In this document: in pieces, positions 1 to 6,251 of the stretch
Position numbering within the stretch: the first letter of the stretch is position 1
How the letters are laid out: every line of letters begins with the position of its first letter
Origin: Akkermansiaceae bacterium
Lineage (GTDB): Bacteria > Verrucomicrobiota > Verrucomicrobiia > Verrucomicrobiales > Akkermansiaceae
Reading direction: 5' to 3'
Assembly (NCBI GenBank): GCA_014379305.1
Contig: JACMMB010000079.1
Location: 1-6,710 of the forward strand
Length of the DNA stretch: 6,710 nucleotides
Position numbers and translations under genes: made by a program
Notes under the pieces: generated by a model
The model's database searches: none
What the model was told of the DNA's origin: nothing
The model's input: only the letters and a program-made list of their open reading frames with translations

Positions 1-66
1 AAACCGAATCATGAAAAGTCATAGTCCAATACAATGAAGCTCACTCATCGAGATACTGCTAAAAGA

Positions 67-101
67 AAAGCGCCCACGGCTCGAATGGCTGCGGCCGCTT
101 T
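67..101 (-). terminator. Possible intrinsic terminator downstream of the 121-795 gene
   Basis: Read on the minus strand just past the stop of the hypothetical gene, AAAGCG (from 101) can pair with CGCTTT (ending at 67). After a G-G mismatch, two more C-G pairs extend the stem. The loop is long (about 17 nt). A T-rich run, TTTTCTTTT, follows on the minus strand. The stem is imperfect and the loop large, so this is a weak candidate. It is supported mainly by its position and the T-tract. Confidence 0.33.
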
Positions 102-120
102 GAATCGCGGGGGGGTCGGA

Positions 121-795
121 CTAACTAATTGGTGGCGCGGGCGGCGGGGTTTGATCCGGGCCACCTCCGCCTGTCCGGTGGATTCGGGAGGCGGCGCGCC
201 ATTCGGCCAGGATTTCGGGGTCGCGGCGGAAGAGGTTGCGGACGGAGGTGTTGAGGCTGCCGATGAGGTCGCGGGCTTCCTTGATGAGGGTGGCGATGCG
301 GGCGGTTTCGCCAACGTCTTCGATGCGGTCGTCGGTTCGTTCGGCGGCTTTGCCATCGATGGCGGCTAGGTCGTTTTCCAGATCGGTGACGAAGTCGGCG
401 GGGAGGAGGTAAGCGACGAATTTCGCGACCGTGGCCGGGCTTTCCAGATGCTTGAGAAATTCCGTGGCGGTGGCGAGGATTTCGCGCTTGGTGTCTTCAC
501 CGAGGGCGAAATCGGCGGCAAAGCCGGGTTCCTTTTTCGCGATGGTGCGGGCGGTGTCGGAGATGGCTTTGAGATCTTCCCATACCTCGGCGAAGAGGTG
601 GTTCCTGGCTCCGGTGGCGGGGCTAGCAGGGGTGCCGGGTTGGAAATCGACGGGGCCGATTTCGGTGATGATCTGGCTTCCCCGGGCGAACTCGGTGGTG
701 GCGATGCTGCCAGTCGGGAAGCTGGCGGCGTGGGTGGCTCCGAAGCGCTTGACGCGTTCGAGGGCTTGGTAAACGGCGTGGTCTTTATCGTTCAT
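121..795 (-). CDS. Hypothetical protein, 224 aa, mostly helical and cytoplasmic
   Basis: I do not recognise a named family. The protein starts MNDKDHAVYQALERVKRFG and has no signal peptide or membrane segment. Residues about 5-60 precede a helix-rich, charged middle part (about 65-200) with runs such as LFAEVWEDLKAISDTARTI and RIEDVGETARIATLIKEARD. The tail is proline/glycine rich (GGGGPDQTPPPAPP), probably disordered. The even spread of charged and hydrophobic residues and the high GC at third positions argue that this minus frame is the real one rather than the plus-strand frames that overlap it. Similar lone proteins occur, as far as I recall, in several copies in verrucomicrobial genomes; that is memory, not a search. 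The ATG at 795 has no clear Shine-Dalgarno upstream. The gene stands alone and diverges from the repeat-rich spacer at 796-1441. No function is proposed. Confidence 0.75.
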   Translation of the reverse strand: MNDKDHAVYQALERVKRFGATHAASFPTGSIATTEFARGSQIITEIGPVDFQPGTPASPATGARNHLFAEVWEDLKAISDTARTIAKKEPGFAADFALGEDTKREILATATEFLKHLESPATVAKFVAYLLPADFVTDLENDLAAIDGKAAERTDDRIEDVGETARIATLIKEARDLIGSLNTSVRNLFRRDPEILAEWRAASRIHRTGGGGPDQTPPPAPPIS

Positions 796-856
796 GTTTG
801 TTTCGAGTGGATTGATGGCTTTTTACCAAAAATCGATTGTTTCTAGCGGGACGCGG

Positions 857-893
857 GCGGATTGCAATCCGCAAACCCGTTCTTTGCGGATTG
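857..893. repeat. Overlapping palindrome and hairpin (three copies of GCGGATTG)
   Basis: Positions 857-872 form a perfect 16-bp palindrome, GCGGATTGCAATCCGC. Its right half is reused: CAATCCGCAAA (865-875) pairs perfectly over 11 bp with TTTGCGGATTG (883-893) across a 7-nt loop. The 8-mer GCGGATTG therefore occurs at 857-864, inverted at 865-872, and again at 886-893. The central copy can pair with either neighbour but not both. No T-tract follows on either strand, so a simple terminator is unlikely. It resembles a REP-type intergenic palindrome. Confidence 0.75.
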
Positions 894-919
894 AGTTAAC
901 CCGGGATCGGTTGGCGGCG

Positions 920-959
920 GATTTCCAGGCATCGCAATCTGGAAATCACTGGAAAATCA
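920..959. repeat. Hairpin with adjoining direct repeat
   Basis: GATTTCCAG (920-928) and CTGGAAATC (939-947) form a perfect 9-bp inverted repeat around a 10-nt loop containing GCAATC. The right arm is then repeated directly: CTGGAAATCA at 939-948 is followed by CTGGAAAATCA at 949-959. There is no T-tract. The element lies between the 857-893 palindrome and the tandem array, and probably belongs to the same intergenic repeat cluster. Confidence 0.65.
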
Positions 960-973
960 ATGGATTACGAATC

Positions 974-1216
974 GGAGATCGAAGTGAACAGCACCGGAGA
1001 TCGATGTGGACAGCACCGGAGATCGAAGTGAACAGCACCGGAGATCGAAGTGAACAGCACCGGAGATCGATGTGGACAGCACCGGGGTGTGATGTGGAAC
1101 AAGCCGGGCGTGATGTGTCCGCACTCCGGCATGATGTGACGGATGGGGAGAGCGATGTGGACAGCGGCCTGCCCCGATGTGAATGCCGCCGGGTAAGGAT
1201 GTGGATGCTGCAGGTT
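974..1216. repeat. Tandem array of eleven units, 21-22 bp period
   Basis: The core GA(A/T)GTG begins at 981, 1003, 1025, 1047, 1069, 1091, 1112, 1133, 1154, 1176 and 1198. The spacings are 22, 22, 22, 22, 22, 21, 21, 21, 22 and 22. The first five units (974-1083) are nearly identical and come in two versions, with core GAAGTGAAC (units 1, 3, 4) or GATGTGGAC (units 2, 5). All five end in AGCACC followed by GGAGATC. From unit 6 on, only the GATGTG core and the spacing are kept. Weak echoes (GATTTC 1221, GATCTGG 1240, GATGTTG 1261, GATGAGG 1280) suggest the array once extended to about 1290. A 22-bp unit shifts reading frame each time, so the array is not a normal coding repeat. It lacks the spacer/repeat structure of CRISPR. 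The function is unknown; an array of protein-binding sites is possible. Confidence 0.9.
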
Positions 1217-1347
1217 GTTGGATTTCATCGGGAGAGACCGATCTGGACGTGGTGGAGGGCGATGTTGCAGCGGGTGACGGATGAGGGGGATAGGCGCGGA
1301 ACAGGTATTTAATTTGCAGTCACCCGAATGTGGCTGACGTTATTTGT

Positions 1348-1368
1348 CCTCGCTGCAATCCAGCGAGG
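1348..1368. other. Hairpin in the leader of the WxxGxW gene
   Basis: CCTCGCTG (1348-1355) and CAGCGAGG (1361-1368) form a perfect 8-bp stem with a 5-nt loop, 73 bp before the start codon at 1442. An A-run (GGAAAAAG) follows rather than a T-run, so a plus-strand terminator is unlikely. On the minus strand it is followed by ACAAATAACG, also not a proper T-tract. It may be an mRNA leader structure or another member of the intergenic palindromes. Confidence 0.5.
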
Positions 1369-1430
1369 CGCTTGGAAAAAGATCGAATCAATGTGGTCAC
1401 GCTCGCGTCTCCACCTTTGGAACCCAAATT

Positions 1431-1434
1431 AGGA
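1431..1434 (+). promoter_or_regulatory. Ribosome binding site for the WxxGxW gene
   Basis: AGGA sits 7 nt before the ATG at 1442 in an A-rich context (AGGAAAAAATA). It fixes the start directly ahead of the signal peptide. It is the clearest Shine-Dalgarno in the window. Confidence 0.6.
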
Positions 1435-1441
1435 AAAAATA

Positions 1442-3541
1442 ATGAACTATAAAAAACACACAATTTCAGGATGCCTTGCTGCCATCATCATCGCCTGCCC
1501 CTTGCTTGGTTCGGGAAATGCGATGGCACAGGAAGATGGGGAGGTCGGAGCTGAGGTGCAGACCCGGGGACCGGTGCATGAGGCTTTCGCGGGCACGGTC
1601 ACTTTCGATCCCGAGCCGGGGATCATTGTTGATCAGGAAGCGCCGGCGCTGATCGAAGAGGTGCCGCCGGAGCAACGCCTGGAGGGCGACAATGTCGTCT
1701 GGATTCCCGGATACTGGGGATGGGATGAGGATCAGAGTGATTTTTTATGGATCAGTGGAATATGGCGCAATTTACCGCCCGGCCGCGAATGGATCCCGGG
1801 CTATTGGTCCGCATCGGAAGGCCGCTATCAGTGGACTTCGGGATATTGGGAGGATGCCGAAACCACTGAAGTAGCCTACCTGCCCAAGCCGCCCCGCAGT
1901 GTCGAGGCAGGACCCAATATCCGCTCGACCTCGAATAACCAGAGCTGGGTGCCGGGCAACTGGATTTATCGCGACGATCGCTACGCATGGAGTCCGGGAT
2001 CGTGGGTGGACTCCAGGGAAAACTGGACCTGGACGCCGGCTTACTACCGCTGGACGCGGAGAGGCTATGTCTATGTGGATGGTTACTGGGATTATCCGGT
2101 TGTCCGCCGCGGCGTGGTTTTCGCGCCTGTGCATTTCGAACGAAATTATATTTCAAGGCCGGATTTCTACTACACACCCTCCACGGTGATCAGCCTGTCT
2201 GTTTTCACGAATCACCTGTTTTTAAGGCCCAATTACGGACACTACTATTTCGGCGATTACTATGAATCGCGATATCGCGACCGGGGCTATTACTCATCGC
2301 ATTCGTACAACTCAGGCCGTCGTGGCTATGATCCGATCTATTCGCATTACCGTTGGGAAAATCGCGATGATCGGGATTGGGATCGCAAACGCCGCGAATA
2401 CTATGAATACCGCCGCGATAACCGGGATTCCCGCCCGCCGCGCACATGGGCCGCTCTGAGCGCCCGCTCTGAAGCTGACCGCGACAGGGGAGACTACGGA
2501 GTCGCTGATCGTTTCGACCGCGTCATCAGCAAGCGGGATAAAAAGGACAGGCAGCGCTTTCAAGCTGTCGACAAGCGAGACCGTGATCGTTATGTATCCC
2601 AAAGACAGGAGATCCGCAAATTCGGACGCGAACGCGAACAATTGGAAACCAATGATCAGACGTCACCGCCCGCAGCCGATGAGAAAGGCCGGGGCAAAGC
2701 TTCACGATTGAAGATCAATCGCTCGCCACTCGCTGACAACAGGTCCGACCGCTCGGATAAAAAAGACAATCCACCAGCAAGGTTGCGGCCTCGTGCATCG
2801 GATAAAGATCAGCAAGTTGGAAATTTACCGGAAGGAAACGAAGGTCGTCCGGGCCGCGATAAATCGAATCGTAAAAAGGACTCCAAAGGAGATGGCGAAG
2901 CAGGTTCACTACCTAACGGCAATCCGGAACCAGCTATTGAACGCAGAAACAAGCCCGGCCAAAAGCGCGACCGCGAAGGCAGACAGGATCGAAAAATGAA
3001 AACCGAGGATAATGGTAATCCGGATCCTGCTGTGGATCGCAATACCAAGCCAGAGGCCGACCCGACGGATGATCGTAAAGGCAAATCTGGAAAGGAACGC
3101 CAAAATAATCCTCCCAATGAACGCAAGCTCAAGCGGGAGGAGCAAAGGAACGCCAAGCCTGACCAGAATCCCGAGATAATGCCAGAACCTGATCGCAAGC
3201 CTAAGCCCTCTGTCAACCGCGAGGCCAGTCCAAAACCAGAACGTCAGGACGGGCCAGCCCAACGTGAAATCTCACCCGAGCGCAAAGCAAAGCCCGAACG
3301 AAATCGCGAGCCCAGTCCAAAGCTTGAACGTCAGGACAGGCCAACCAAACGCGAGGCGGCTCCCCAGCAAGAACGCAAAGCAAAGCCCCAGCAAAATCGC
3401 GAGCCCAGTCCAAAGCCCGAACGTCAGGACAGGCCTGCCAAACGCGAGGCGGCTCCCCAGCAGGAACGCAATTCACAACCTGAGCAAAGGTCGGAAGGAA
3501 ATAATAACAGGCAGAAAAAATCGAAGGAAAATCGCGACTAG
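1442..3541 (+). CDS. Exported WxxGxW-repeat protein with long charged repetitive tail, 699 aa
   Basis: Residues 1-30 look like a Sec signal peptide: lysines at 4-5, a hydrophobic stretch about 11-25, and AMA-QE as a likely cleavage site. The next part carries the YXWXXGXW-type repeats of the BcpO-related family. WxxGxW is seen at residues 87-92, 103-108, 117-122, 131-136, 169-174 and 183-188, with degraded copies at about 197-204 and 211-216 (YVDGYW). A Tyr/Arg-rich segment with many YY pairs follows (about 230-330). From about 340 to the end the protein is Arg/Lys/Asp/Glu/Pro/Gln-rich, free of Cys, probably disordered, and ends in about three 30-residue repeats (595-685). The family is of unknown function, and members are typically much shorter than 699 aa. 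The protein is likely periplasmic or surface-associated, with a tail that could bind a polyanion, cell wall or matrix; that is inference. It converges on ureC with 26 bp between stop codons and appears unrelated to the urease operon. Confidence 0.9.
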   Translation: MNYKKHTISGCLAAIIIACPLLGSGNAMAQEDGEVGAEVQTRGPVHEAFAGTVTFDPEPGIIVDQEAPALIEEVPPEQRLEGDNVVWIPGYWGWDEDQSDFLWISGIWRNLPPGREWIPGYWSASEGRYQWTSGYWEDAETTEVAYLPKPPRSVEAGPNIRSTSNNQSWVPGNWIYRDDRYAWSPGSWVDSRENWTWTPAYYRWTRRGYVYVDGYWDYPVVRRGVVFAPVHFERNYISRPDFYYTPSTVISLSVFTNHLFLRPNYGHYYFGDYYESRYRDRGYYSSHSYNSGRRGYDPIYSHYRWENRDDRDWDRKRREYYEYRRDNRDSRPPRTWAALSARSEADRDRGDYGVADRFDRVISKRDKKDRQRFQAVDKRDRDRYVSQRQEIRKFGREREQLETNDQTSPPAADEKGRGKASRLKINRSPLADNRSDRSDKKDNPPARLRPRASDKDQQVGNLPEGNEGRPGRDKSNRKKDSKGDGEAGSLPNGNPEPAIERRNKPGQKRDREGRQDRKMKTEDNGNPDPAVDRNTKPEADPTDDRKGKSGKERQNNPPNERKLKREEQRNAKPDQNPEIMPEPDRKPKPSVNREASPKPERQDGPAQREISPERKAKPERNREPSPKLERQDRPTKREAAPQQERKAKPQQNREPSPKPERQDRPAKREAAPQQERNSQPEQRSEGNNNRQKKSKENRD
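3224..3496 (+). repeat. Coding tandem repeat, three units of 29-31 residues
   Basis: Within the tail of the WxxGxW protein, residues 595-623, 624-654 and 655-685 are three successive copies. Each starts (A/P)SPK(P/L)ERQD and continues with a KREAAPQQER-like block. Units 2 and 3 are 31 residues and close at the DNA level (for example GAACGTCAGGACAGGCC in both), indicating recent duplication. Unit 1 is 29 residues and more diverged. Weaker related blocks (NGNPEPAIERRNKP, DNGNPDPAVDRNTKP) lie upstream at residues about 492-538. Such repeats are prone to copy-number change. Confidence 0.75.
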
Positions 3542-3567
3542 TTTCGCGAAGGCGTCTTAATTTCCGA

Positions 3568-5289
3568 TCAGAATAAAAAGTAGCGTTGCGCCATTGGCAG
3601 GACAGCCAATGGTTCGCATCGCAGCTCACGACCGTCCGCAACAACCGTGTAGGTTTCCGGGTCGACCGTGATTTTCGGCAGGGCATCGTTGAAAAGCAAA
3701 TCGCGTTTGGTGATCGAGCGGCAGTTTTTCACCGCACAAAGTCGCTTCTGAAGTCCAAGCTCGGCCAAAGTTCCCGACGCAATTGAAGCCGCGCTAACGA
3801 AAGTCAATGAGGTGGAGGCAATCGCTCTTCCAAACGCTCCGAACTGGGGACGGTAGATCGTTGGTTGCGGGGTGGGAATTGAGGCGTTTGGATCACCCAT
3901 GTTGGCCCATGCGATAAAGCCGCCTTTGATGATGGTTTCCGGTTTCACTCCGAAAAATGCGGGTTTCCAGATAACGATGTCCGCCAGTTTGCCAACCTCC
4001 AAGCTACCCACCTCGTGCGCGATACCGTGGGTGATTGCCGGGCAGATGGTGTATTTGGAAACGTATCGGAGAGCGCGGAAATTATCCGCAAGGGGGTGAA
4101 TATCGCTATCCAGTTTTCCGAACTGAACTTTCATTTTATGGGCGGTTTGCCAAGTGCGGGTGATGACTTCCCCTACCCTTCCCATCGCCTGGCTGTCGCT
4201 CGACATCATCGAGATGGCCCCCATGTCGTGGAGCAAATCCTCCGCCGCAATGGTCTCCGGACGGATCCGGCTTTCAGCGAAAGCAACATCTTCCGGAATC
4301 TTTGAATCGAGATGATGGCAGACCATCAACATGTCGAGATGCTCGGCGATCGTGTTCGTAGTGAAAGGCCGGGTGGGATTGGTGGATGATGGCAGGACAT
4401 TCGCCTCTCCACATACCCGGATGATATCCGGCGCATGTCCGCCGCCCGCACCTTCCGAGTGATAGGTGTGAATGGTGCGGCCTTTGAAAGCTTCAAGCGT
4501 GCTTTCCAAAAACCCCGCTTCATTAAGCGTGTCGGTATGAATGGCAACCTGCACGTCGAGCTCGTCCGCAACCGAGAGGCAGGTGTCGATTGCAGCAGGA
4601 GTCGTCCCCCAGTCCTCATGAAGTTTCAGGCCGATGGCACCTGCGAGTATCTGCTCACGCAGCGGCTGATGGGACGAACAATTCCCTTTTCCCAAGAAAC
4701 CAAGATTCATCGGGAATGCCTCGGCGGCCTCCAGCATCCGATGGATATTCCATTTCCCCGGCGTGCAAGTCGTCGCGAAAGTGCCATGGGCGGGACCTGT
4801 TCCTCCACCCAACATGGTGGTCACGCCGCTTGCCATCGCATGCTCGATCTGTTGGGGGCAGATAAAATGGATATGGGTATCGATTCCTCCCGCGGTGACA
4901 ATGCAACCTTCCCCTGCGATGACTTCGGTCGCCGCGCCGATGGTCATTGATATGCCATCTTGCAAAAGCGGATTCCCCGCATGGCCGATCCCAATGATCC
5001 GGCCGCCCTTGATGCCGATGTCCGCTTTGATCACGCCATGCGCCACATCAAGGATCAGGGCATTGGTGATCACAAGGTCCACCGATTCCGCATCAAGCGC
5101 GAGAGGCGATTGGGCCATGCCGTCACGAATCACCTTACCTCCGCCAAATTTCACCTCATTGCCGTATCCTCCATTCTCCGCGATCAGATCACGCTCCACT
5201 TCGATGAAAAGTACAGTATCGGCCAGTCGAACCTGATCCCCGATAGTCGGGCCAAAGGTGCCCGAGTAATTCATGCGTGTTTGCTTCAT
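3568..5289 (-). CDS. ureC: Urease subunit alpha (catalytic)
   Basis: This is the catalytic subunit of nickel urease, which hydrolyses urea to ammonia and carbamate in the cytoplasm. Its 573 aa match the usual length of about 570. The N-terminal GTFGPTIGDQVRLADT is the family signature. All active-site residues are visible: nickel ligands His139 and His141 (THIH), bridging carbamylated Lys222 (GLKLHEDWG) with His224, His251 (AIHTDTLNE), His277 (HTYHSEGAGGGH), and Asp365 (SSDSQAMGRVGE). The flap Cys324 and His325 (MVCHHLD) and Arg341 are also present. Numbering runs 5 above the Klebsiella enzyme. The protein ends in the typical RYFLF. Met1 is 3 nt after the ureB stop; Met6 is an alternative start and neither has a strong Shine-Dalgarno. 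A short extra segment (AENGG, residues 37-41) precedes YGNEVKFGGG. No accessory genes follow: the next gene is convergent, so nickel-insertion genes (ureDEFG) must lie elsewhere. Confidence 0.98.
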   Translation of the reverse strand: MKQTRMNYSGTFGPTIGDQVRLADTVLFIEVERDLIAENGGYGNEVKFGGGKVIRDGMAQSPLALDAESVDLVITNALILDVAHGVIKADIGIKGGRIIGIGHAGNPLLQDGISMTIGAATEVIAGEGCIVTAGGIDTHIHFICPQQIEHAMASGVTTMLGGGTGPAHGTFATTCTPGKWNIHRMLEAAEAFPMNLGFLGKGNCSSHQPLREQILAGAIGLKLHEDWGTTPAAIDTCLSVADELDVQVAIHTDTLNEAGFLESTLEAFKGRTIHTYHSEGAGGGHAPDIIRVCGEANVLPSSTNPTRPFTTNTIAEHLDMLMVCHHLDSKIPEDVAFAESRIRPETIAAEDLLHDMGAISMMSSDSQAMGRVGEVITRTWQTAHKMKVQFGKLDSDIHPLADNFRALRYVSKYTICPAITHGIAHEVGSLEVGKLADIVIWKPAFFGVKPETIIKGGFIAWANMGDPNASIPTPQPTIYRPQFGAFGRAIASTSLTFVSAASIASGTLAELGLQKRLCAVKNCRSITKRDLLFNDALPKITVDPETYTVVADGRELRCEPLAVLPMAQRYFLF

Positions 5290-5292
5290 GAA

Positions 5293-5604
5293 TCAGAGTT
5301 TCCCGTTCACCTTCCCATTAAACCCATGGATCTCGCGCTTGCCAGCGTAGGCCACCAGCGGCACGTCACGGGTATCGCCCGGCTCGAAGCGAACGGCCGT
5401 CCCTGCGGGAATATTCAGCCGGAAACCCTTGGCCGCATCCCGATCAAAGAACAGTTCTTCGTTTATCTCCGCGAAGTGAAAATGACTTCCCACTTGCACC
5501 GGTCTGTCTCCGCGATTTTCAACGACCAGATGAATTGTATCCAAACCAACATTCAGCTCGATGTCCGGGGCACCCGCAGGATTGATTATTTCGCCCGGGA
5601 TCAT
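5293..5604 (-). CDS. ureB: Urease subunit beta
   Basis: This is a structural subunit that packs with UreA and UreC in the urease trimer. The 103-aa length is normal for the family. The start MIPGEIINPAG and the conserved core GSHFHFAEINEELFFDRD followed by GFRLNIPAGTAVRFEPGD are diagnostic of urease beta. The protein ends ...IHGFNGKVNGKL. Its ATG overlaps the ureA stop by 4 nt (ATGA), indicating translational coupling. Only 3 nt separate its stop from the ureC start. Confidence 0.97.
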   Translation of the reverse strand: MIPGEIINPAGAPDIELNVGLDTIHLVVENRGDRPVQVGSHFHFAEINEELFFDRDAAKGFRLNIPAGTAVRFEPGDTRDVPLVAYAGKREIHGFNGKVNGKL

Positions 5605-5903
5605 CGAATTGGATTGTGGACGGTTACCAGCTTTGTTCCGTCTGGGAAAGTAGCCTCGACTTGTATATCGTGAATCATTTCCGGCACTCCCTCCATGACC
5701 TCGTTTCGTTTGATGAGAGTGGTGCCGAAGCTCATCAACTCGGCCACCGATTTCCCATCACGGGCGCCTTCCATAATTTCCGCTGTGACCAATGCCACGG
5801 CCTCCGGATGATTCAATTTCAAACCTCTGTCCCTTCTTCTTCGCGCAAGATCAGCGGCAACAACAATCAGCAGTTTTTCCTGCTCTCTCGGGCTTAAATG
5901 CAT
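5601..5903 (-). CDS. ureA: Urease subunit gamma
   Basis: This is the small structural subunit of urease, 100 aa, exactly the standard length for separate bacterial UreA. It starts MHLSPREQEKLLIVVAADLA and contains the conserved LNHPEAVALVTAEIMEGARDG, VAELMSFG and the C-terminal VTVHNPIR. It is the first structural gene of the ureABC set and overlaps ureB by 4 nt. The upstream small His-rich gene ends 15 bp before it, so both are probably on one transcript. No strong Shine-Dalgarno is seen before the ATG at 5903, which suggests initiation partly dependent on translation of the upstream gene (inference). Confidence 0.97.
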   Translation of the reverse strand: MHLSPREQEKLLIVVAADLARRRRDRGLKLNHPEAVALVTAEIMEGARDGKSVAELMSFGTTLIKRNEVMEGVPEMIHDIQVEATFPDGTKLVTVHNPIR

Positions 5904-5918
5904 GTCGCTTTTTCAGGC

Positions 5919-6197
5919 TCAGTGCTTGGACACCACATCCGACCATATTCCACCCTGCTTTTGGCAGAGCGCGAAGGCCAGGCAACTGGAAACCCCCATA
6001 AAAACGAGGAAACCTCCAAGATCGAAGTCTTTCTTTGCTAAAGATGATTCCGAAACCAGGCTGATCTCGTCAAATTCATCAACCTCCCCAGGATGATAAT
6101 GCCCGGGAGTTCCCGGATGGGCCTGTGCCATAGCTCCCATTCCAATAAAGGAAACCAGTATCACTGCAAAACGACGAGTTCCATTTTTAGCTTTCAT
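5919..6197 (-). CDS. Small exported/membrane protein with His-rich, possibly metal-binding motif, 92 aa
   Basis: I do not recognise a named family. The start at 6197 is chosen because it places a signal-peptide-like segment first: MKAKNGTRR followed by FAVILVSFIGMGAMAQA (residues 10-26). The frame is open upstream to an ATG at 6293, but that would run through the hairpin at 6252-6279. Directly after a likely AQA cleavage site come His27, His33 and His35 in AHPGTPGHYHPG, then the acidic EVDEFDE (38-44). A second hydrophobic segment, FLVFMGVSSCLAFALC (63-78), would anchor the C-terminus. No clear Shine-Dalgarno precedes 6197. Fifteen bp separate it from ureA, which links it to urease. The AHPG-plus-histidine pattern after a signal sequence recalls the HPxxxH-type start of HupE/UreJ nickel-permease proteins. 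This protein is far shorter (about 200 aa is usual there), so homology is unproven. Nickel binding or handling is inference. Confidence 0.7.
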   Translation of the reverse strand: MKAKNGTRRFAVILVSFIGMGAMAQAHPGTPGHYHPGEVDEFDEISLVSESSLAKKDFDLGGFLVFMGVSSCLAFALCQKQGGIWSDVVSKH

Positions 6198-6251
6198 GCT
6201 ATTTACGTATTTATAAATCAATAGCAAACCACATGCCATAAAGTGCAAATA

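Larger units (their letters stand above)
796..1441. other. Gene-free, repeat-rich spacer
   Basis: This 646-bp stretch has open frames on both strands (one plus frame runs 794-1312, one minus frame 965-1228). They exist mainly because the repeat units lack stop codons, and their translations have no protein-like character or ribosome-binding site. What it holds is structural: overlapping palindromes at 857-893, a hairpin at 920-947 with an adjoining direct repeat to 959, the tandem array from 974, and a hairpin at 1348-1368. The final part, about 1369-1441, is the leader of the WxxGxW gene. I could not identify a convincing promoter for either flanking gene. Confidence 0.7.

Noticed and set aside
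34..369. Plus-strand frame opposite the left hypothetical gene
   Set aside because: Gly/Ala-rich shadow of the minus-strand gene with no ribosome-binding site; the minus frame has better protein character.
1003..1206. DnaA boxes / replication origin
   Set aside because: TGTGGACAG in three units and TGTGGATGC near 1200 match the inverted box TGTGGATAA at only 7 of 9 positions. No AT-rich unwinding region or dnaA/dnaN gene is nearby.
974..1216. CRISPR array
   Set aside because: Units abut at 21-22 bp with no unique spacers of 30 bp or so, and no cas genes are present.
965..1228. Minus-strand open frame with HI.P heptad-like repeats
   Set aside because: Four 7-residue blocks appear only where the spacing is 21 bp. 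The 22-bp units break the frame, and no Shine-Dalgarno precedes the ATG at 1228. Most likely a by-product of the DNA repeat.
794..1312. Plus-strand open frame of 172 codons across the repeat array
   Set aside because: It is open mainly because the 22-bp units lack stops; the translation is an out-of-register repeat with no ribosome-binding site and no recognisable domain.
3213..3686. Minus-strand 157-codon frame overlapping the WxxGxW tail and ureC end
   Set aside because: Its repeats simply mirror the coding repeats of the plus-strand gene, and it overlaps the certain ureC 3' end.
4960..5673. Plus-strand 237-codon frame
   Set aside because: Antisense to ureC, ureB and ureA, which are certain from conserved motifs.
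6210..6238. Promoter (TGGCAT, 17 bp, TATAAA on the minus strand) for the small His-rich gene
   Set aside because: The -35 is poor and the predicted start would leave only about 5 nt of leader; kept as a note, not a feature.
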